From assembly GCA_017620335.1 (NCBI GenBank), contig JAFZQO010000044.1, positions 38,130 to 102,129 on the forward strand: DNA of 64,000 nt, in the 5' to 3' direction. This document shows positions 17,377 to 27,005 of the stretch, piece after piece. The position numbers and the translations under genes were made by a program. The DNA comes from Bacteroidales bacterium (GTDB lineage Bacteria > Bacteroidota > Bacteroidia > Bacteroidales > UBA932). Below the pieces are notes generated by a model. That model was not told the DNA's origin, did no database searches, and was given only the letters and a program-made list of their open reading frames with translations. How positions within the stretch are numbered: position 1 is the stretch's first letter; each line of letters opens with the position of its first letter.

Positions 17377-18890
17377 TACTTTCTCCAGTATTCGTTCTGG
17401 TCGGCATTGGTGAGAGCATGGTTGTAGAGCATCTCGACCTCGGGGATGGGGAGCATGAAACGCGGACTGTCGGCAGGCAGGCTCTTTACGCTGGCCCAGT
17501 GCTCGGGATCCTTGGTGCGGTCGAGGGGCTGGTGCAGGCGCTTGAGGTCATGCAGGCGGAAGCCCTCGCCGTAGAGCTCCTTGCGGCGCTCATAGTAGAT
17601 ATTCTCGAAGGTGCCTTCGGTCGGAGTGGCGCCACGGGCCACCTGAAGGGCGTTCAGCACGCTCTTGGCAGTGGCGGCGCTGCCGCTCTGGGCCTCGCAC
17701 TCGGCCTTAATGAGGTAGGCCTCCGCGATGCGGGCGAGCGGGAACTCCGCATCGCCGACGTTGGCGCGGTGGCTGAACTTGCTGGTGAGCCAGCCGTCTT
17801 CCTCAAAGAAGTAGAAGGGAAACATTTTGCGGCAGTCGCTGTCCTCGAAGGAATCGCGGAAACGCTTGGTCCAGCGGACGGTGCTGTATCCGTAGAGAGG
17901 ATTCTCGAAGTAGTCGCCTTCCTCGGCGGTGTCGAGGTAATCGATGTCGTTGGGATCGGCCTTGCCATCAGGAGTGACGTTGTAGGCGGCCTCGGCGAGG
18001 TAATAGAAAGAGGGGATGGAGGCGTAGAAGTTGCACTTGGAAGGGACGTAGTTGAAGTACTGCAGCCACTCGGCGTTGTGATCCTTGAATCCGCTCCTCC
18101 ATTCGTCCTTGCTCATGAGGTTGCTGCCGTCGAACACGTTACCTGCGGCCTCCTCGGCGTATCTCTTGGCGTTAGCATAGTCCTGCATGTCCATGTATGC
18201 GCGGGCCATGAACAGGGCGCAGCTCTTTGGAGTGAAAAAGTCTGTGGCGGCTGCGGAGCAATGCTGGCGGCCGTATTCGAGATCCTTGAGCAACTGGGCG
18301 TAGACTTCTTTAAGCGAAGCGCGGCCGAGGTGATCGGATGCGGCGTCGGCGGGCTCGAGGCGCAGAATGACGCAGGGACCGTCGGGATTGATGCTGTAGG
18401 CGGGGGCGAACAGACGGGCGAGGCGCAGGTAGACGTAGCCGCGGATGGCATATGCCTGGCCCAGCAGGTTCTCCTTTCCTGCCTGCTCTTCAGCATCGGA
18501 CAGGCTGGCGATGATGTTGTTGGCGACGTCAATGGCCTTATAGTCGGCAGCCCAGATGTAGTTGGAGTAACCGAACCACCAGGGATCGGACTCGGCCACC
18601 TGGGAGTAGGTGTAGGAATAGAGGTTCCAGTTGTAAGTCGGGATACCGAAAGAACCGGAAGTCATCGCGGCGTCTTCGCCCATCACCTCTGACATGATGG
18701 TGTCAAGCGTAATGGACTGATAGTGGCCGATGTAGGCCATGCCTGAATTGAGGGCTGTGGTGGCGGACTCCACGGAGGAGAAGATCTGGGAGTCGGACAC
18801 TGCGTCGGACGGAACGGGGTTCAGGACGTCCTTGGAGCAGGAAACCAGGGCCGTCAGGCCGATAAGCGCTATGTATATGATCTTTTTCAT
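17376..18890 (-). CDS. SusD/RagB family outer-membrane lipoprotein
   Basis: 504 residues with lipobox LVSC (Cys about 19) followed by SKDVLNPVPSDAVSD. It shows the SusD pattern: N-terminal TPR-like helices (AVSDSQIFSSVESATTALNSG, ENLLGQAYAIRGYVYLRLARLF), a variable loop-rich middle, and the C-terminal RRKELYGEGFRLHDLKR motif typical of SusD/RagB. SusD proteins sit as a lid on a SusC TonB-dependent channel and bind the imported oligomer at the cell surface. It lies 12 bp after the SusC gene and overlaps the peptidase start, so all three are one unit. Confidence 0.96.
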   Translation of the reverse strand: MKKIIYIALIGLTALVSCSKDVLNPVPSDAVSDSQIFSSVESATTALNSGMAYIGHYQSITLDTIMSEVMGEDAAMTSGSFGIPTYNWNLYSYTYSQVAESDPWWFGYSNYIWAADYKAIDVANNIIASLSDAEEQAGKENLLGQAYAIRGYVYLRLARLFAPAYSINPDGPCVILRLEPADAASDHLGRASLKEVYAQLLKDLEYGRQHCSAAATDFFTPKSCALFMARAYMDMQDYANAKRYAEEAAGNVFDGSNLMSKDEWRSGFKDHNAEWLQYFNYVPSKCNFYASIPSFYYLAEAAYNVTPDGKADPNDIDYLDTAEEGDYFENPLYGYSTVRWTKRFRDSFEDSDCRKMFPFYFFEEDGWLTSKFSHRANVGDAEFPLARIAEAYLIKAECEAQSGSAATAKSVLNALQVARGATPTEGTFENIYYERRKELYGEGFRLHDLKRLHQPLDRTKDPEHWASVKSLPADSPRFMLPIPEVEMLYNHALTNADQNEYWRK

Positions 18891-18902
18891 AAGGCGTTCG
18901 AT

Positions 18903-21900
18903 TTAGAAAGTGATGTTGACACCCATCGTGTAGGTACGGCTGAGAGGGATGTAGTAGGCGTATTGTTCATATCCGCCGATGCCGAAGATGTCGAGGTCGT
19001 CATAACCCTTGTAACCCTTGTCCTTGAACTTGGTCCAAACATTGTCTACGTTGACGTAGAAGCGTACGTTGGAAACGGCACCGACCTTCTTGAGAAGGTT
19101 CTTGGGGAGGGAATAACTCAGGTTCACGTTCTTGAGCTTGAGGTAGGTGGCGTCATAAAGGAAACGCGTGGAAGGGGAGTTGGACTGGTTGTCGTTGGTG
19201 TTGGTGTACCTGGGAACGTCGGTGTTGGTATTGGACGGGGTCCAGGCCTTGAGGGCGTCCACATGCAGGTTCTTGCCGGGATCGTTTCCGTCATGCATGA
19301 TGTCGCCGTAAATGCTGTCGTACACCTTGCCGCCCAGATTGTAGTAGAACATGAACGAGAAGTTCAGGCCCTTCCAGGACAGGTTGTTGGTGAGTGCGCC
19401 GTAGCCCCAGGGCGTTGCACGTCCCTGCATCTCGTAGTCGGCCTCGGAATAGTTGTTGGTCGTTCCTTCACCCTTCTTCCAGAGCGGGTCTCCGTTGGCG
19501 GGATCGACACCCATCCATGTGGGGATGTAGAACTCGTACTGGCTGTGGCCGACCTTCCAGATCTTCTTGGTATCGGACATCGTGATGTCGTCGTCACCGG
19601 CGAGGTCGAGGATCTTGTCGGTGCTGGAGGAGAAGTTGAGGCTCACGTCCCAGGTGAATTCCCTGGTCTGTACCGGGATGGCGTTCAGGACGAACTCCAT
19701 ACCCTTGTTCTCTACCTTGGCGAGGTTCATCATCACTGAACTGACCTGGTCATAGTATCCGGCAACGCCGTGGGAGGCGGGGAGGGGATACTCATAGAGA
19801 AGGTCGTCGGAGGTCTTCTTGAAGAACTCGACGGAACCGGAGATGCGGTTCTTGAAGAAGCCGAAGTCGAGACCGAGGTTGAGCATCTTCTGCTTCTCCC
19901 AGCCGAGGTCTGAATTGGAGAGGCTCTCGTGGCCGAGACCGGCGCTGTTGCCGTACTGGTAGTTGCTGGAGGCCACCCAGAGACCCAGGGACTGGTAGCG
20001 TCCCAGGCCGGCGTTATTGCCGGAGGTGCCGTAACTGACGCGCAGCTTGAGGTCGCTGAGTGCGTCGGCGCCCTGCAGGAAGTCCTCCTGCTTGATGCGC
20101 CAGGATGCGCCTAAGCTGTAGAAGTCGCCCCACTTGTTGTCGGCTCCAAACACGGAGGAACCGTCACGGCGGTAGGATCCGCTCAGGAAGTACTTCTCGT
20201 CATAATTGTACTCAGCGTGGCCCAGGTAAGAGATGAGGGCTGCCTCATTGTAGTAAGAGGTGAGGGACTGGATGCTGCCTGCGCCTGCGAGCTCAGTGAG
20301 GAAATCGAATGCGAAGTCGGTCTTGGCTCCGTTGAAGTAGTTGCGCGTGCTCTGCCAGTACTCGTATCCGGCCATCGCGGAGAAGTTGTGCTTGTTTGCG
20401 AGAGTGCGGTTAAAGTTCAGCGTGGTGGTGCTGGTGAACATCAGATCGGAAGTCTGCGTCTTGGTGCCGCGGCCGCCGTAGGCGGGACCGTCACCGTGGT
20501 ACTTGTTCCAGTAACTGGTGTCGTACACGGATACATAGTCGGGGCTGAATACGGTCTTCGCGGTCAGGCCGTCGAAAAACTTCACTTCGGCATAGAGGGA
20601 TGCGAACAGGCGTGCGGTGTTGGACACGTTGATGTTCATCTGAGGGATGGCGATGGGGTTGAAGTCCCTGGCCACGGGGTTGGACCAGTTGAACTGCTTT
20701 TCACCGGAGGCGTCCAGGACATAGTTGCCGTTGTTGTCCACCTTATATACGGGGACGGCGTTGGGGAAGGTGAGGGAGTTGTAAAGAGGTGATGCTCCGG
20801 CGCTCTCCGAAACCTCGGAATTCTGGGTAGCGTAGGAGAAGATCACGTTGGCTCCGCCCTTGAACCACTTGTTCACCTGTGCGTCGACGGTGGCCTTGCC
20901 TGAATAACGTGTATAGCGCGAAGTGGGGGAGGTACCCTTTTGGTCGAAGTAGCCTCCTGATACGAAGTAGCTTACCTTGTCGGTACCGCCCGAGTAGCTG
21001 AGGCTGTAGTCCTGGGTGATACCTTTCGACAGGACCTCATCCTGCCAGTCGGTGTCGATGATGATCTTGGCGCCGGGGGCGAGGTTGCCGTTGGCGTCGA
21101 GAGGGAGATCCATGTTGTAGGGATTCCAGCTGGTGAGGCCCTGAGCCTTCTGGTTGGCGGCCATGTAGTCGTCACCGTCTGCGAGATAAGCGTCGAAAGC
21201 CTTCTTGTAATACTCGGCGGAACTGAGCATTGTATAGGTCTTCGCCACTGAGGAAACACCCACCTGGGCATTGAAGTTGACATGGCCGGTACCGGTCTTG
21301 CCGCTCTTGGTGGTGATGATCACCACGCCGTTGGCGGCGCGGGAACCGTAAAGGGAGGCCGCGGCGGCATCCTTCAGCACAGTGATGGACTCGATGTCCT
21401 GGGGATTGATGGTTGAGAGGATGCTGGAGGTCGTGTAGGTCGAAGACGCGTTCTGCGAATAGCTGGCGCTGGTGGTGGCGACGCCGTCGATCACGTACAG
21501 GGGCTCTGCGGAGGCGTTGAGGGTGCCGGTACCGCGGATGCGGAAGGACGAGGATGCGCCCGGCTGGCCGGAGGCGGTAGTCACCTGGAGACCGGCTACC
21601 TTGCCCTGAAGGGCCTGCTCGACGGAGGAGACGGGTTTCTGGGCGAGTTCATCCGAACGGACCATGGTGGCGGAACCGGAATAGGATGATTTCTTGGCAG
21701 TACCGTAGGCTACGACGATGGTTTCATCGAGGAACTCGGAGCTGGGGCTCAGTTCGACGTTGAGGGTGCGGTTGCTGCGGATGGGAACCTGCATCGTCTC
21801 ATAGCCGATGGAGGAGAAGATAAGCACTCCGTCTGAGGGAGCCGTGATGGAATAAGTTCCGTTTACGTCGGTTACGACGCCGTTGGTCGTGCCGCTGACG

Positions 21901-22034
21901 ATGACGGATGCACCAGGGACCGGATCGCCGTTGGCGGCGTCGGTAACGGTACCTCTCACCGTGATGTTCTGCGCATTAAGGGATGCGCACACGGTGATGA
22001 GAAGGATCGAAAATAGACTCTTGATTCCTTTCAT
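18903..22034 (-). CDS. SusC/RagA family TonB-dependent outer-membrane transporter
   Basis: 1043 residues. A signal peptide is followed by a carboxypeptidase-D-like domain (ITVRGTVTDAANGDPVPGA), a TonB-box region (DETIVVAYGTAKKSSYSG), the plug with the SusC signature (EQALQGKVAGLQVTTASG, SFRIRGTGTLN, PLYVIDGV) and a long barrel ending in YTMGVNITF. Start 22034 (MKGIKSLF) is chosen because it opens the signal peptide; an upstream in-frame start adds 13 non-signal residues. It imports oligomers bound by the adjacent SusD. The neighbour is a peptidase, so peptides are the likely cargo, as for RagAB of Porphyromonas. No sigma/anti-sigma pair is adjacent. Confidence 0.97.
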   Translation of the reverse strand: MKGIKSLFSILLITVCASLNAQNITVRGTVTDAANGDPVPGASVIVSGTTNGVVTDVNGTYSITAPSDGVLIFSSIGYETMQVPIRSNRTLNVELSPSSEFLDETIVVAYGTAKKSSYSGSATMVRSDELAQKPVSSVEQALQGKVAGLQVTTASGQPGASSSFRIRGTGTLNASAEPLYVIDGVATTSASYSQNASSTYTTSSILSTINPQDIESITVLKDAAAASLYGSRAANGVVIITTKSGKTGTGHVNFNAQVGVSSVAKTYTMLSSAEYYKKAFDAYLADGDDYMAANQKAQGLTSWNPYNMDLPLDANGNLAPGAKIIIDTDWQDEVLSKGITQDYSLSYSGGTDKVSYFVSGGYFDQKGTSPTSRYTRYSGKATVDAQVNKWFKGGANVIFSYATQNSEVSESAGASPLYNSLTFPNAVPVYKVDNNGNYVLDASGEKQFNWSNPVARDFNPIAIPQMNINVSNTARLFASLYAEVKFFDGLTAKTVFSPDYVSVYDTSYWNKYHGDGPAYGGRGTKTQTSDLMFTSTTTLNFNRTLANKHNFSAMAGYEYWQSTRNYFNGAKTDFAFDFLTELAGAGSIQSLTSYYNEAALISYLGHAEYNYDEKYFLSGSYRRDGSSVFGADNKWGDFYSLGASWRIKQEDFLQGADALSDLKLRVSYGTSGNNAGLGRYQSLGLWVASSNYQYGNSAGLGHESLSNSDLGWEKQKMLNLGLDFGFFKNRISGSVEFFKKTSDDLLYEYPLPASHGVAGYYDQVSSVMMNLAKVENKGMEFVLNAIPVQTREFTWDVSLNFSSSTDKILDLAGDDDITMSDTKKIWKVGHSQYEFYIPTWMGVDPANGDPLWKKGEGTTNNYSEADYEMQGRATPWGYGALTNNLSWKGLNFSFMFYYNLGGKVYDSIYGDIMHDGNDPGKNLHVDALKAWTPSNTNTDVPRYTNTNDNQSNSPSTRFLYDATYLKLKNVNLSYSLPKNLLKKVGAVSNVRFYVNVDNVWTKFKDKGYKGYDDLDIFGIGGYEQYAYYIPLSRTYTMGVNITF

Positions 22035-22108
22035 GATAAATGGGTTTGTGAAACAATCGGTGAAGACGCTCACCTTAAGGAAGAGGCCTCACACTACTAC
22101 TAATGGCT

Positions 22109-22116
22109 CAAAGGTA
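22109..22116 (-). promoter_or_regulatory. Promoter -7 box of the susCD-peptidase operon
   Basis: Minus-strand TACCTTTG, 74 bp before the SusC start, leaving a leader longer than at the other genes of this window. Confidence 0.6.
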
Positions 22117-22324
22117 TAAGAAAATAAGGAATAAATCAAATATTTAGTAACAGAACCGGAAGTGTGATTACCAAAATGGAACGGTATGTGCACTGAAAGC
22201 ATGGTGTCGTGACGGTCCGCGATTCATCCCCTTCATGTCATTTCGCCACATAACGGGCGAAATCGCCACAAAAGGGAAGGATTATGCCGTATTCGCACGC
22301 GTTTATCCTTAACTTCGTAAAATT
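22117..22324. other. Intergenic region between the SusC promoter and the first acyl-CoA ligase gene
   Basis: No gene is seen. It holds an 8-bp stem (22240-22247 with 22256-22263, ATTTCGCC/GGCGAAAT) and an 8-base direct repeat TCGCCACA at 22243-22250 and 22263-22270, spaced 20 bp. This could be an operator or a weak palindromic element. Confidence 0.5.
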
Positions 22325-22332
22325 TTAGTTTG
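22325..22332 (+). promoter_or_regulatory. Possible promoter -7 box of the aromatic/acyl-ligase operon
   Basis: TTAGTTTG differs from TAnnTTTG at one fixed position and ends 24 bp before the ATG at 22357, a spacing like that of the better boxes. Confidence 0.4.
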
Positions 22333-22356
22333 GTTAGTTTTAATTGCAAGTGGATT

Positions 22357-24000
22357 ATGATCAACTATCTTGAAGTTTTTACCGAGAATTCGAAGAAATA
22401 TTGGAACGAAAAGGCTCTGTGCGACTGGCGCGGAGACGGCTTCACCTTCGGGGAGGTCGCGAACCAGATAATGAGGATACATCTCCTTTTTGAGAACACC
22501 GGCATATCAGACGGAGACAAGGTGACTGTCTGCGCGCCGAACTCCGCCCGCTGGGCCATCTCATTCCTCGCATCCAATACTTATGGAACCGTGACCGTGC
22601 CGCTGCTCGCGGACTTCACCCCCGACGCCATCTGCGGTCTTGTCCATCACTCCGAGAGCGTCGCGCTTTTCACCGACAAGGACACCTTCTCCAAGCTGGA
22701 CGTCTCCAGGATGCCCCGCCTGAAGTTCATCGTCTGCACTGGTGATTTCTCCCTGCTTTGGGCCGCCTCCAAGGAGTATGAGGATGCCTTCAACGGTCTT
22801 GGGAAGGCCTTCTCGGCGAAATATCCCGAGGGTCTCCGTCCCGAGGACATCGACTACAAGCCCGACACGGAGGATAAGCTCGCCATCATCAACTATACCT
22901 CCGGAACCACCAGCGCCCCGAAAGGCGTAATGCTGAAATACAAGGCCCTCAGCACCTCCATCGACTTCGCCATCCGTTACATCCCCGCCGGAAAGAAGGA
23001 CAGCATCGTGTCCATGCTCCCGATGGGACACATCTACGGCATGGTGTTCGAGTTCCTGTATCCGCTGTCCTGCGGCGTGACCGTCTATTATCTGGGCAAG
23101 GCCCCTGCCGCTTCCACGTTGCTCAAGGCCATGGCCGACGTCAAGCCTTACATCGTCATCACCGTCCCGCTCGTGATGGAGAAGGTTTACAACAATTCCA
23201 TCAAGCCCGTCCTTTCCAAGTGGTACATGAAGGTCCTCACCTCCATCCCCGGGGTCAAGAAGGTCATTTATAAAAAGGTGGTCGACAAGATCCTGGCCAG
23301 CTTCGGCGGCAACGTCCAGCAGTTCATCATGGGCGGCGCGGCCCTCAACCCCGATGTGGAGAAGGCCTTCCGCCGGATGGGACTCCCTTACAGCGTCGGC
23401 TACGGCATGACCGAGGCCGCGCCGCTGCTTGCATTCTCCAACTGGTGGCTGTATGTCCCCGGCTCCTGCGGCAAGCATGTCGATTCCGCCGAGGTCCGCA
23501 TCGATTCCCCGGACCCGGAGAACGTCATCGGCGAGATCCAGGCCAAGGGTTCCAACATCTGCATGGGTTATTTCAACAACCCTGAGGCATCCCAGAATGC
23601 ATTCACCGAGGACGGATTCCTCCGCACGGGTGACCTGGGCGTTATGGACAAGGACGGCAACATCTTCATCAAGGGACGCTGCAAGACCATGATCCTGTCC
23701 GCCAACGGCCAGAACATCTTCCCCGAGGAGATTGAGGCCGTCCTCAACTCCATCGACTTCGTCGGAGACTCCGTTGTGGTGGACCGTCACGCCAAGCTCG
23801 TGGCGCTCATCACGCTCGACAAGGAAGCCATCCGCAAGGCCGGCCTGGATGACGCTTCCGTGGCTGAACTGCCCGAGAAGGTGCGCGTCAAGGCCAACAG
23901 GACCCTGCCGGTTTACAGCAAGATCACCAAGGTGGAAGTGAAGACCGAGCCTTTCGAGAAGACCCCGAAGGGCAGCATCAAGCGCTTCCTCTATTCTTAG
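22357..24000 (+). CDS. AMP-forming acyl-CoA synthetase (long-chain fatty acid-CoA ligase family), paralogue 1
   Basis: 547 residues. It carries adenylate-forming motifs in order: YTSGTTSAPKGVMLK (A3/P-loop, about 190), GYGMTEAAPL (A5), RTGDLGVMDKDG (A7), and the C-terminal Lys motif KTPKGSIKRFLYS (A10). It activates a carboxylic acid as acyl-AMP and then thioester; the FadD-like sequence suggests a fatty or aryl acid in the cytoplasm. The start at 22357 follows the possible promoter; an upstream non-ATG frame extension is unlikely. It is the first gene of a six-gene run, 3 bp before the prephenate dehydratase gene, and has the same length as the second ligase in the run. Confidence 0.9.
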   Translation: MINYLEVFTENSKKYWNEKALCDWRGDGFTFGEVANQIMRIHLLFENTGISDGDKVTVCAPNSARWAISFLASNTYGTVTVPLLADFTPDAICGLVHHSESVALFTDKDTFSKLDVSRMPRLKFIVCTGDFSLLWAASKEYEDAFNGLGKAFSAKYPEGLRPEDIDYKPDTEDKLAIINYTSGTTSAPKGVMLKYKALSTSIDFAIRYIPAGKKDSIVSMLPMGHIYGMVFEFLYPLSCGVTVYYLGKAPAASTLLKAMADVKPYIVITVPLVMEKVYNNSIKPVLSKWYMKVLTSIPGVKKVIYKKVVDKILASFGGNVQQFIMGGAALNPDVEKAFRRMGLPYSVGYGMTEAAPLLAFSNWWLYVPGSCGKHVDSAEVRIDSPDPENVIGEIQAKGSNICMGYFNNPEASQNAFTEDGFLRTGDLGVMDKDGNIFIKGRCKTMILSANGQNIFPEEIEAVLNSIDFVGDSVVVDRHAKLVALITLDKEAIRKAGLDDASVAELPEKVRVKANRTLPVYSKITKVEVKTEPFEKTPKGSIKRFLYS

Positions 24001-24003
24001 ATT

Positions 24004-25113
24004 ATGAAAGAACTGGAAGAGATAAGGAAAGGCATCGGCGCCGTTGACGAGAAGTTGGCGCGGCTGTTCGTCGAGCGCATGGAGCTCGTCGGGCAGGTGG
24101 CCGCATACAAGAAAGCCAACGGGCTTCCGGTGAAGGACGCTTCGCGCGAGGCCATGGTATTGGACCGGAACATACGGCTCGTCGACGACCCGGTCATGCA
24201 GGAGTATTACGTCCCCTTCATGAAGGATGTGATGTCCTGCGCCTGCGCGTATGAGGAACGGCTCATGAATGAGATGAAGGTGGCTTACTGCGGGGTGCCC
24301 GGCGCCTTCGCCCATATAGCGGCGAAACGTCTCTATCCCTCCGCCCGCCTTGTCGCCTTCCAGGATTTCGAGTCGGCATACAGGGCGTGCGAGAACGGTG
24401 AGACGGACGCCGCCATCCTCCCGCTGGAGAACAGTTTCGCGGGCGACGTCGGCAGCGTCATGGACATGGCCTTCTCCGGAAGCCTCTACATCAACAGGAT
24501 GATCGACGTCGAGATCAGCCAGAACCTGCTAGGTATCAAGGGAGCGTCGAAGGAGGGGGTCAGGAAGGTCGTCAGCCATCCCCAGGCCCTGGCCCAGTGC
24601 GTCCGATATGTCCGCGAAAGCGGCTACGATGTCGTGGAGATGTCCAATACTGCGGCGGCCGCCAAGTACGTCGCCGAACTCGGCGACCCTTCCGTGGCGG
24701 CCATAGCCTCCGCCGAGGCCGCGGACATTTACCGCCTCGAGGTCCTCGAGCGCCGCGTCAATACCAGCAGCGGCAACACCACGCGTTTCGCCACGTTCTC
24801 GCGTACGCGCAACATGCCTGCGGGCCGCGGCCGGATGGACGAGTACTTCGTCCTCGTCTTCACCGTGGCCAATGAGGCCGGATCGCTTGCCAAGACCCTG
24901 AATATCATAGGCTCGCACGGATTCAACATGTGCAACCTCCACAGCCGTCCCATGAAGGAGCTGATGTGGAACTATTATTTCTTCGTCGAACTCGAGGGCA
25001 ACGTCAACACCCCTGACGGCGAGGACCTGCTGGTCCAGCTGGGTTCCGTATGCGAGAAACTCAAGCTGCTCGGCACATACAAGCGGGACAATTATTCCGG
25101 GGAGGAGGAGTGA
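24004..25113 (+). CDS. pheA: Bifunctional chorismate mutase-prephenate dehydratase (P-protein)
   Basis: 369 residues with three modules. Residues about 1-90 are an AroQ-type chorismate mutase (IRKGIGAVDEKLARLFVERM, LVGQVAAYKKANG). Residues about 95-270 are prephenate dehydratase (VAYCGVPGAFAHIAA, GETDAAILPLENSFAG, and the TRF motif in GNTTRFATF). Residues about 280-360 are an ACT domain (NEAGSLAKTLNIIGSHGFNM, LHSRP), the usual phenylalanine feedback site. Together they convert chorismate to phenylpyruvate in the cytoplasm. The stop overlaps the start of the next gene by one base (TGATG). Confidence 0.94.
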   Translation: MKELEEIRKGIGAVDEKLARLFVERMELVGQVAAYKKANGLPVKDASREAMVLDRNIRLVDDPVMQEYYVPFMKDVMSCACAYEERLMNEMKVAYCGVPGAFAHIAAKRLYPSARLVAFQDFESAYRACENGETDAAILPLENSFAGDVGSVMDMAFSGSLYINRMIDVEISQNLLGIKGASKEGVRKVVSHPQALAQCVRYVRESGYDVVEMSNTAAAAKYVAELGDPSVAAIASAEAADIYRLEVLERRVNTSSGNTTRFATFSRTRNMPAGRGRMDEYFVLVFTVANEAGSLAKTLNIIGSHGFNMCNLHSRPMKELMWNYYFFVELEGNVNTPDGEDLLVQLGSVCEKLKLLGTYKRDNYSGEEE

Positions 25114-25970
25114 TGCTCGGGACCGATACCAGGATACTTATAGTCGGTCTGGGACTGATCGGCGGCAGTTACGCGGAGGGCCTGAAGAAGGTCGGCTTCG
25201 AGGTGGGCGCCGTCACCCGGTCGCAGAAAACTCTCGACTATGCCCTTGAGAAGGGAATCATTGACAGCGGCACCATCGAAGTGACGCGGGAGTATGTCTC
25301 GCGCTTCGACATAGTGGTGTTCGCGTTGTATCCTCACGTTTTCCTTTCCTGGATACGTGATTATCAGGACTTTATCAAGCCTGGTGCCTTGCTGACCGAC
25401 GTCACCGGCGTCAAGCGGGCGGTGGTTTACGAGGTGCAGGGGATGCTCCGGCCCGACCTGGAGTTCGTCGGCGCCCACCCCATGGCCGGCCGCGAGGTTT
25501 ACGGCGTGGAGAACGCCGACTGCGGCATCTTCGAGGGGGCCAATTACATCGTTACTCCCACGGAGGCCAACACCGAAGCGGCCGTGAGGACCTGCGAGGA
25601 CCTTGGACGCGCCCTGGGTTTCGGCTGCATCTCCAGGCTTTCCCCAGAGCACCACGATGAGATGATAGGTTTCCTCAGCCAGCTCACCCACTGTATCGCC
25701 GTCGCGCTGATGAACAGCAAGGAATCGCACCATCTGGTGGACTTCACCGGCGACTCCTTCCGTGACCTGACGCGCATCGCCAGGATCAATGACGGTATGT
25801 GGAGCGAACTTTTTATGCTCAACAGGGACGAGCTGCTCTCTCAGATGGACCTGTTCGCGGAGAAGTTCGGTGAACTGCGCGATGCCCTGGAGGCCGGGGA
25901 TACGGACAAAATGCGTGGAATGATGAGGATATCCACCGAAAGGAGGGGATATTTCGATAAAAGGAAGTGA
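25113..25970 (+). CDS. tyrA: Prephenate dehydrogenase
   Basis: 285 residues. A Rossmann start (ILIVGLGLIGGSYAEGL) binds NAD(P), followed by the TyrA signatures VGAHPMAGREVYGVENA and FLSQLTHCIAVALMNS. It makes 4-hydroxyphenylpyruvate from prephenate for tyrosine. The start at 25113 is chosen because it overlaps the previous stop (TGATG) and is preceded by GGAGGAGG, one of the few good ribosome-binding sites here; a longer frame runs back into pheA. No aromatic aminotransferase gene is in the cluster. Confidence 0.93.
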   Translation: MLGTDTRILIVGLGLIGGSYAEGLKKVGFEVGAVTRSQKTLDYALEKGIIDSGTIEVTREYVSRFDIVVFALYPHVFLSWIRDYQDFIKPGALLTDVTGVKRAVVYEVQGMLRPDLEFVGAHPMAGREVYGVENADCGIFEGANYIVTPTEANTEAAVRTCEDLGRALGFGCISRLSPEHHDEMIGFLSQLTHCIAVALMNSKESHHLVDFTGDSFRDLTRIARINDGMWSELFMLNRDELLSQMDLFAEKFGELRDALEAGDTDKMRGMMRISTERRGYFDKRK

Positions 25971-25972
25971 TT

Positions 25973-27004
25973 ATGAACATGGTTTTCAAGAGGGAACTTT
26001 TCAGCCCCCAGGAAGTCAAGGAAATGTACCCGGCAACGCCGGAGGCCCTCGCCGCCAAGAAGGAGAACGACCGTGAGATAAGGGACGTCCTGAGCGGCGC
26101 GTCTGACAAGCTCCTTCTCATCATCGGTCCCTGCTCGGCGGACCGCGAGGACGCCGTGCTGGACTACATCGGCCGCCTGAGACCCGTTCAGGAGAAGGTT
26201 AAGGACAAGATCGTCATCGTCCCCCGCATCTATACCAATAAGCCCCGCACCACCGGCGCAGGCTACAAGGGCATGTTGCACCAGCCCGATCCGGTTGCCA
26301 ATCCCGACATAATAAAGGGTGTCCTGTCCATACGCCACATGCACATGAAGGCGATGAACGAGTTCGGCTTCTCCTGCGCGGACGAAATGCTCTATCCCGA
26401 AAACCACCATTTCCTCTCCGACCTCATATCCTACGTGGCCGTGGGCGCGCGCAGCGTCGAAGACCAGCAGCACCGCCTTACCGCCAGCGGCCTGGACCTC
26501 CCGGTCGGTATGAAAAACCCTACCAGCGGCGACCTTTCGGTCATGATGAATTCAGTCAGGGCGGCCCAGAGTTCGCACACGTTCATCTACCGCAACTGGG
26601 AGGTGGAAAGCAAGGGCAACCCTTTCGCACACTGTATATTGCGCGGTTACGTGGACAATCACGGCAAGACCCACCCCAACTACCATTACGAGGACCTGAT
26701 GATCCTTGCCGGAATGTACGCCGAGGCCACTCAGCTTCATAATCCAGGCGTCATCGTGGACTGCAACCACGCCAATTCCGACAAGAAATACCTCGAGCAG
26801 GTACGCATCGCAAAGGAGGTCCTGCACAGCACCCGCCACAGCGCCGAGGTCTGCCGCCTCGTCAAGGGCCTCATGATAGAGTCCTATATCGAGGACGGTT
26901 CCCAGAGCCTTGGCGGCTGCGTCTACGGCAAGTCCATCACCGACCCCTGCCTCGGCTGGGAAAAGACCGAGCGCCTCATTTACGACCTCGCCGATTTAAG
27001 ATAG
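25973..27004 (+). CDS. 3-deoxy-7-phosphoheptulonate (DAHP) synthase, AroG/F/H type
   Basis: 343 residues, the usual type I-alpha length. Motifs are LLIIGPCSADREDAVLDY (about 45-62), PRIYTNKPRTTGAGYKGM (metal/PEP site), VDCNHANSDKKY, and the C-terminal SYIEDGSQSLGGCVYGKSI with ITDPCLGWE. It condenses PEP and erythrose-4-phosphate, the first step of the shikimate pathway, and is normally inhibited by Phe, Tyr or Trp. The ATG at 25973 is preferred to a GTG at 25967 inside the preceding stop region; the gap to tyrA is 2 bp. Allosteric type cannot be told. Confidence 0.93.
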   Translation: MNMVFKRELFSPQEVKEMYPATPEALAAKKENDREIRDVLSGASDKLLLIIGPCSADREDAVLDYIGRLRPVQEKVKDKIVIVPRIYTNKPRTTGAGYKGMLHQPDPVANPDIIKGVLSIRHMHMKAMNEFGFSCADEMLYPENHHFLSDLISYVAVGARSVEDQQHRLTASGLDLPVGMKNPTSGDLSVMMNSVRAAQSSHTFIYRNWEVESKGNPFAHCILRGYVDNHGKTHPNYHYEDLMILAGMYAEATQLHNPGVIVDCNHANSDKKYLEQVRIAKEVLHSTRHSAEVCRLVKGLMIESYIEDGSQSLGGCVYGKSITDPCLGWEKTERLIYDLADLR

Positions 27005-27005
27005 G

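Noticed and set aside
15415-22034. Polysaccharide utilisation locus
   Set aside because: Apart from SusC and SusD, the only linked enzyme is a peptidase; the glycan enzymes at 45-58 kb are far away and have their own promoter region.
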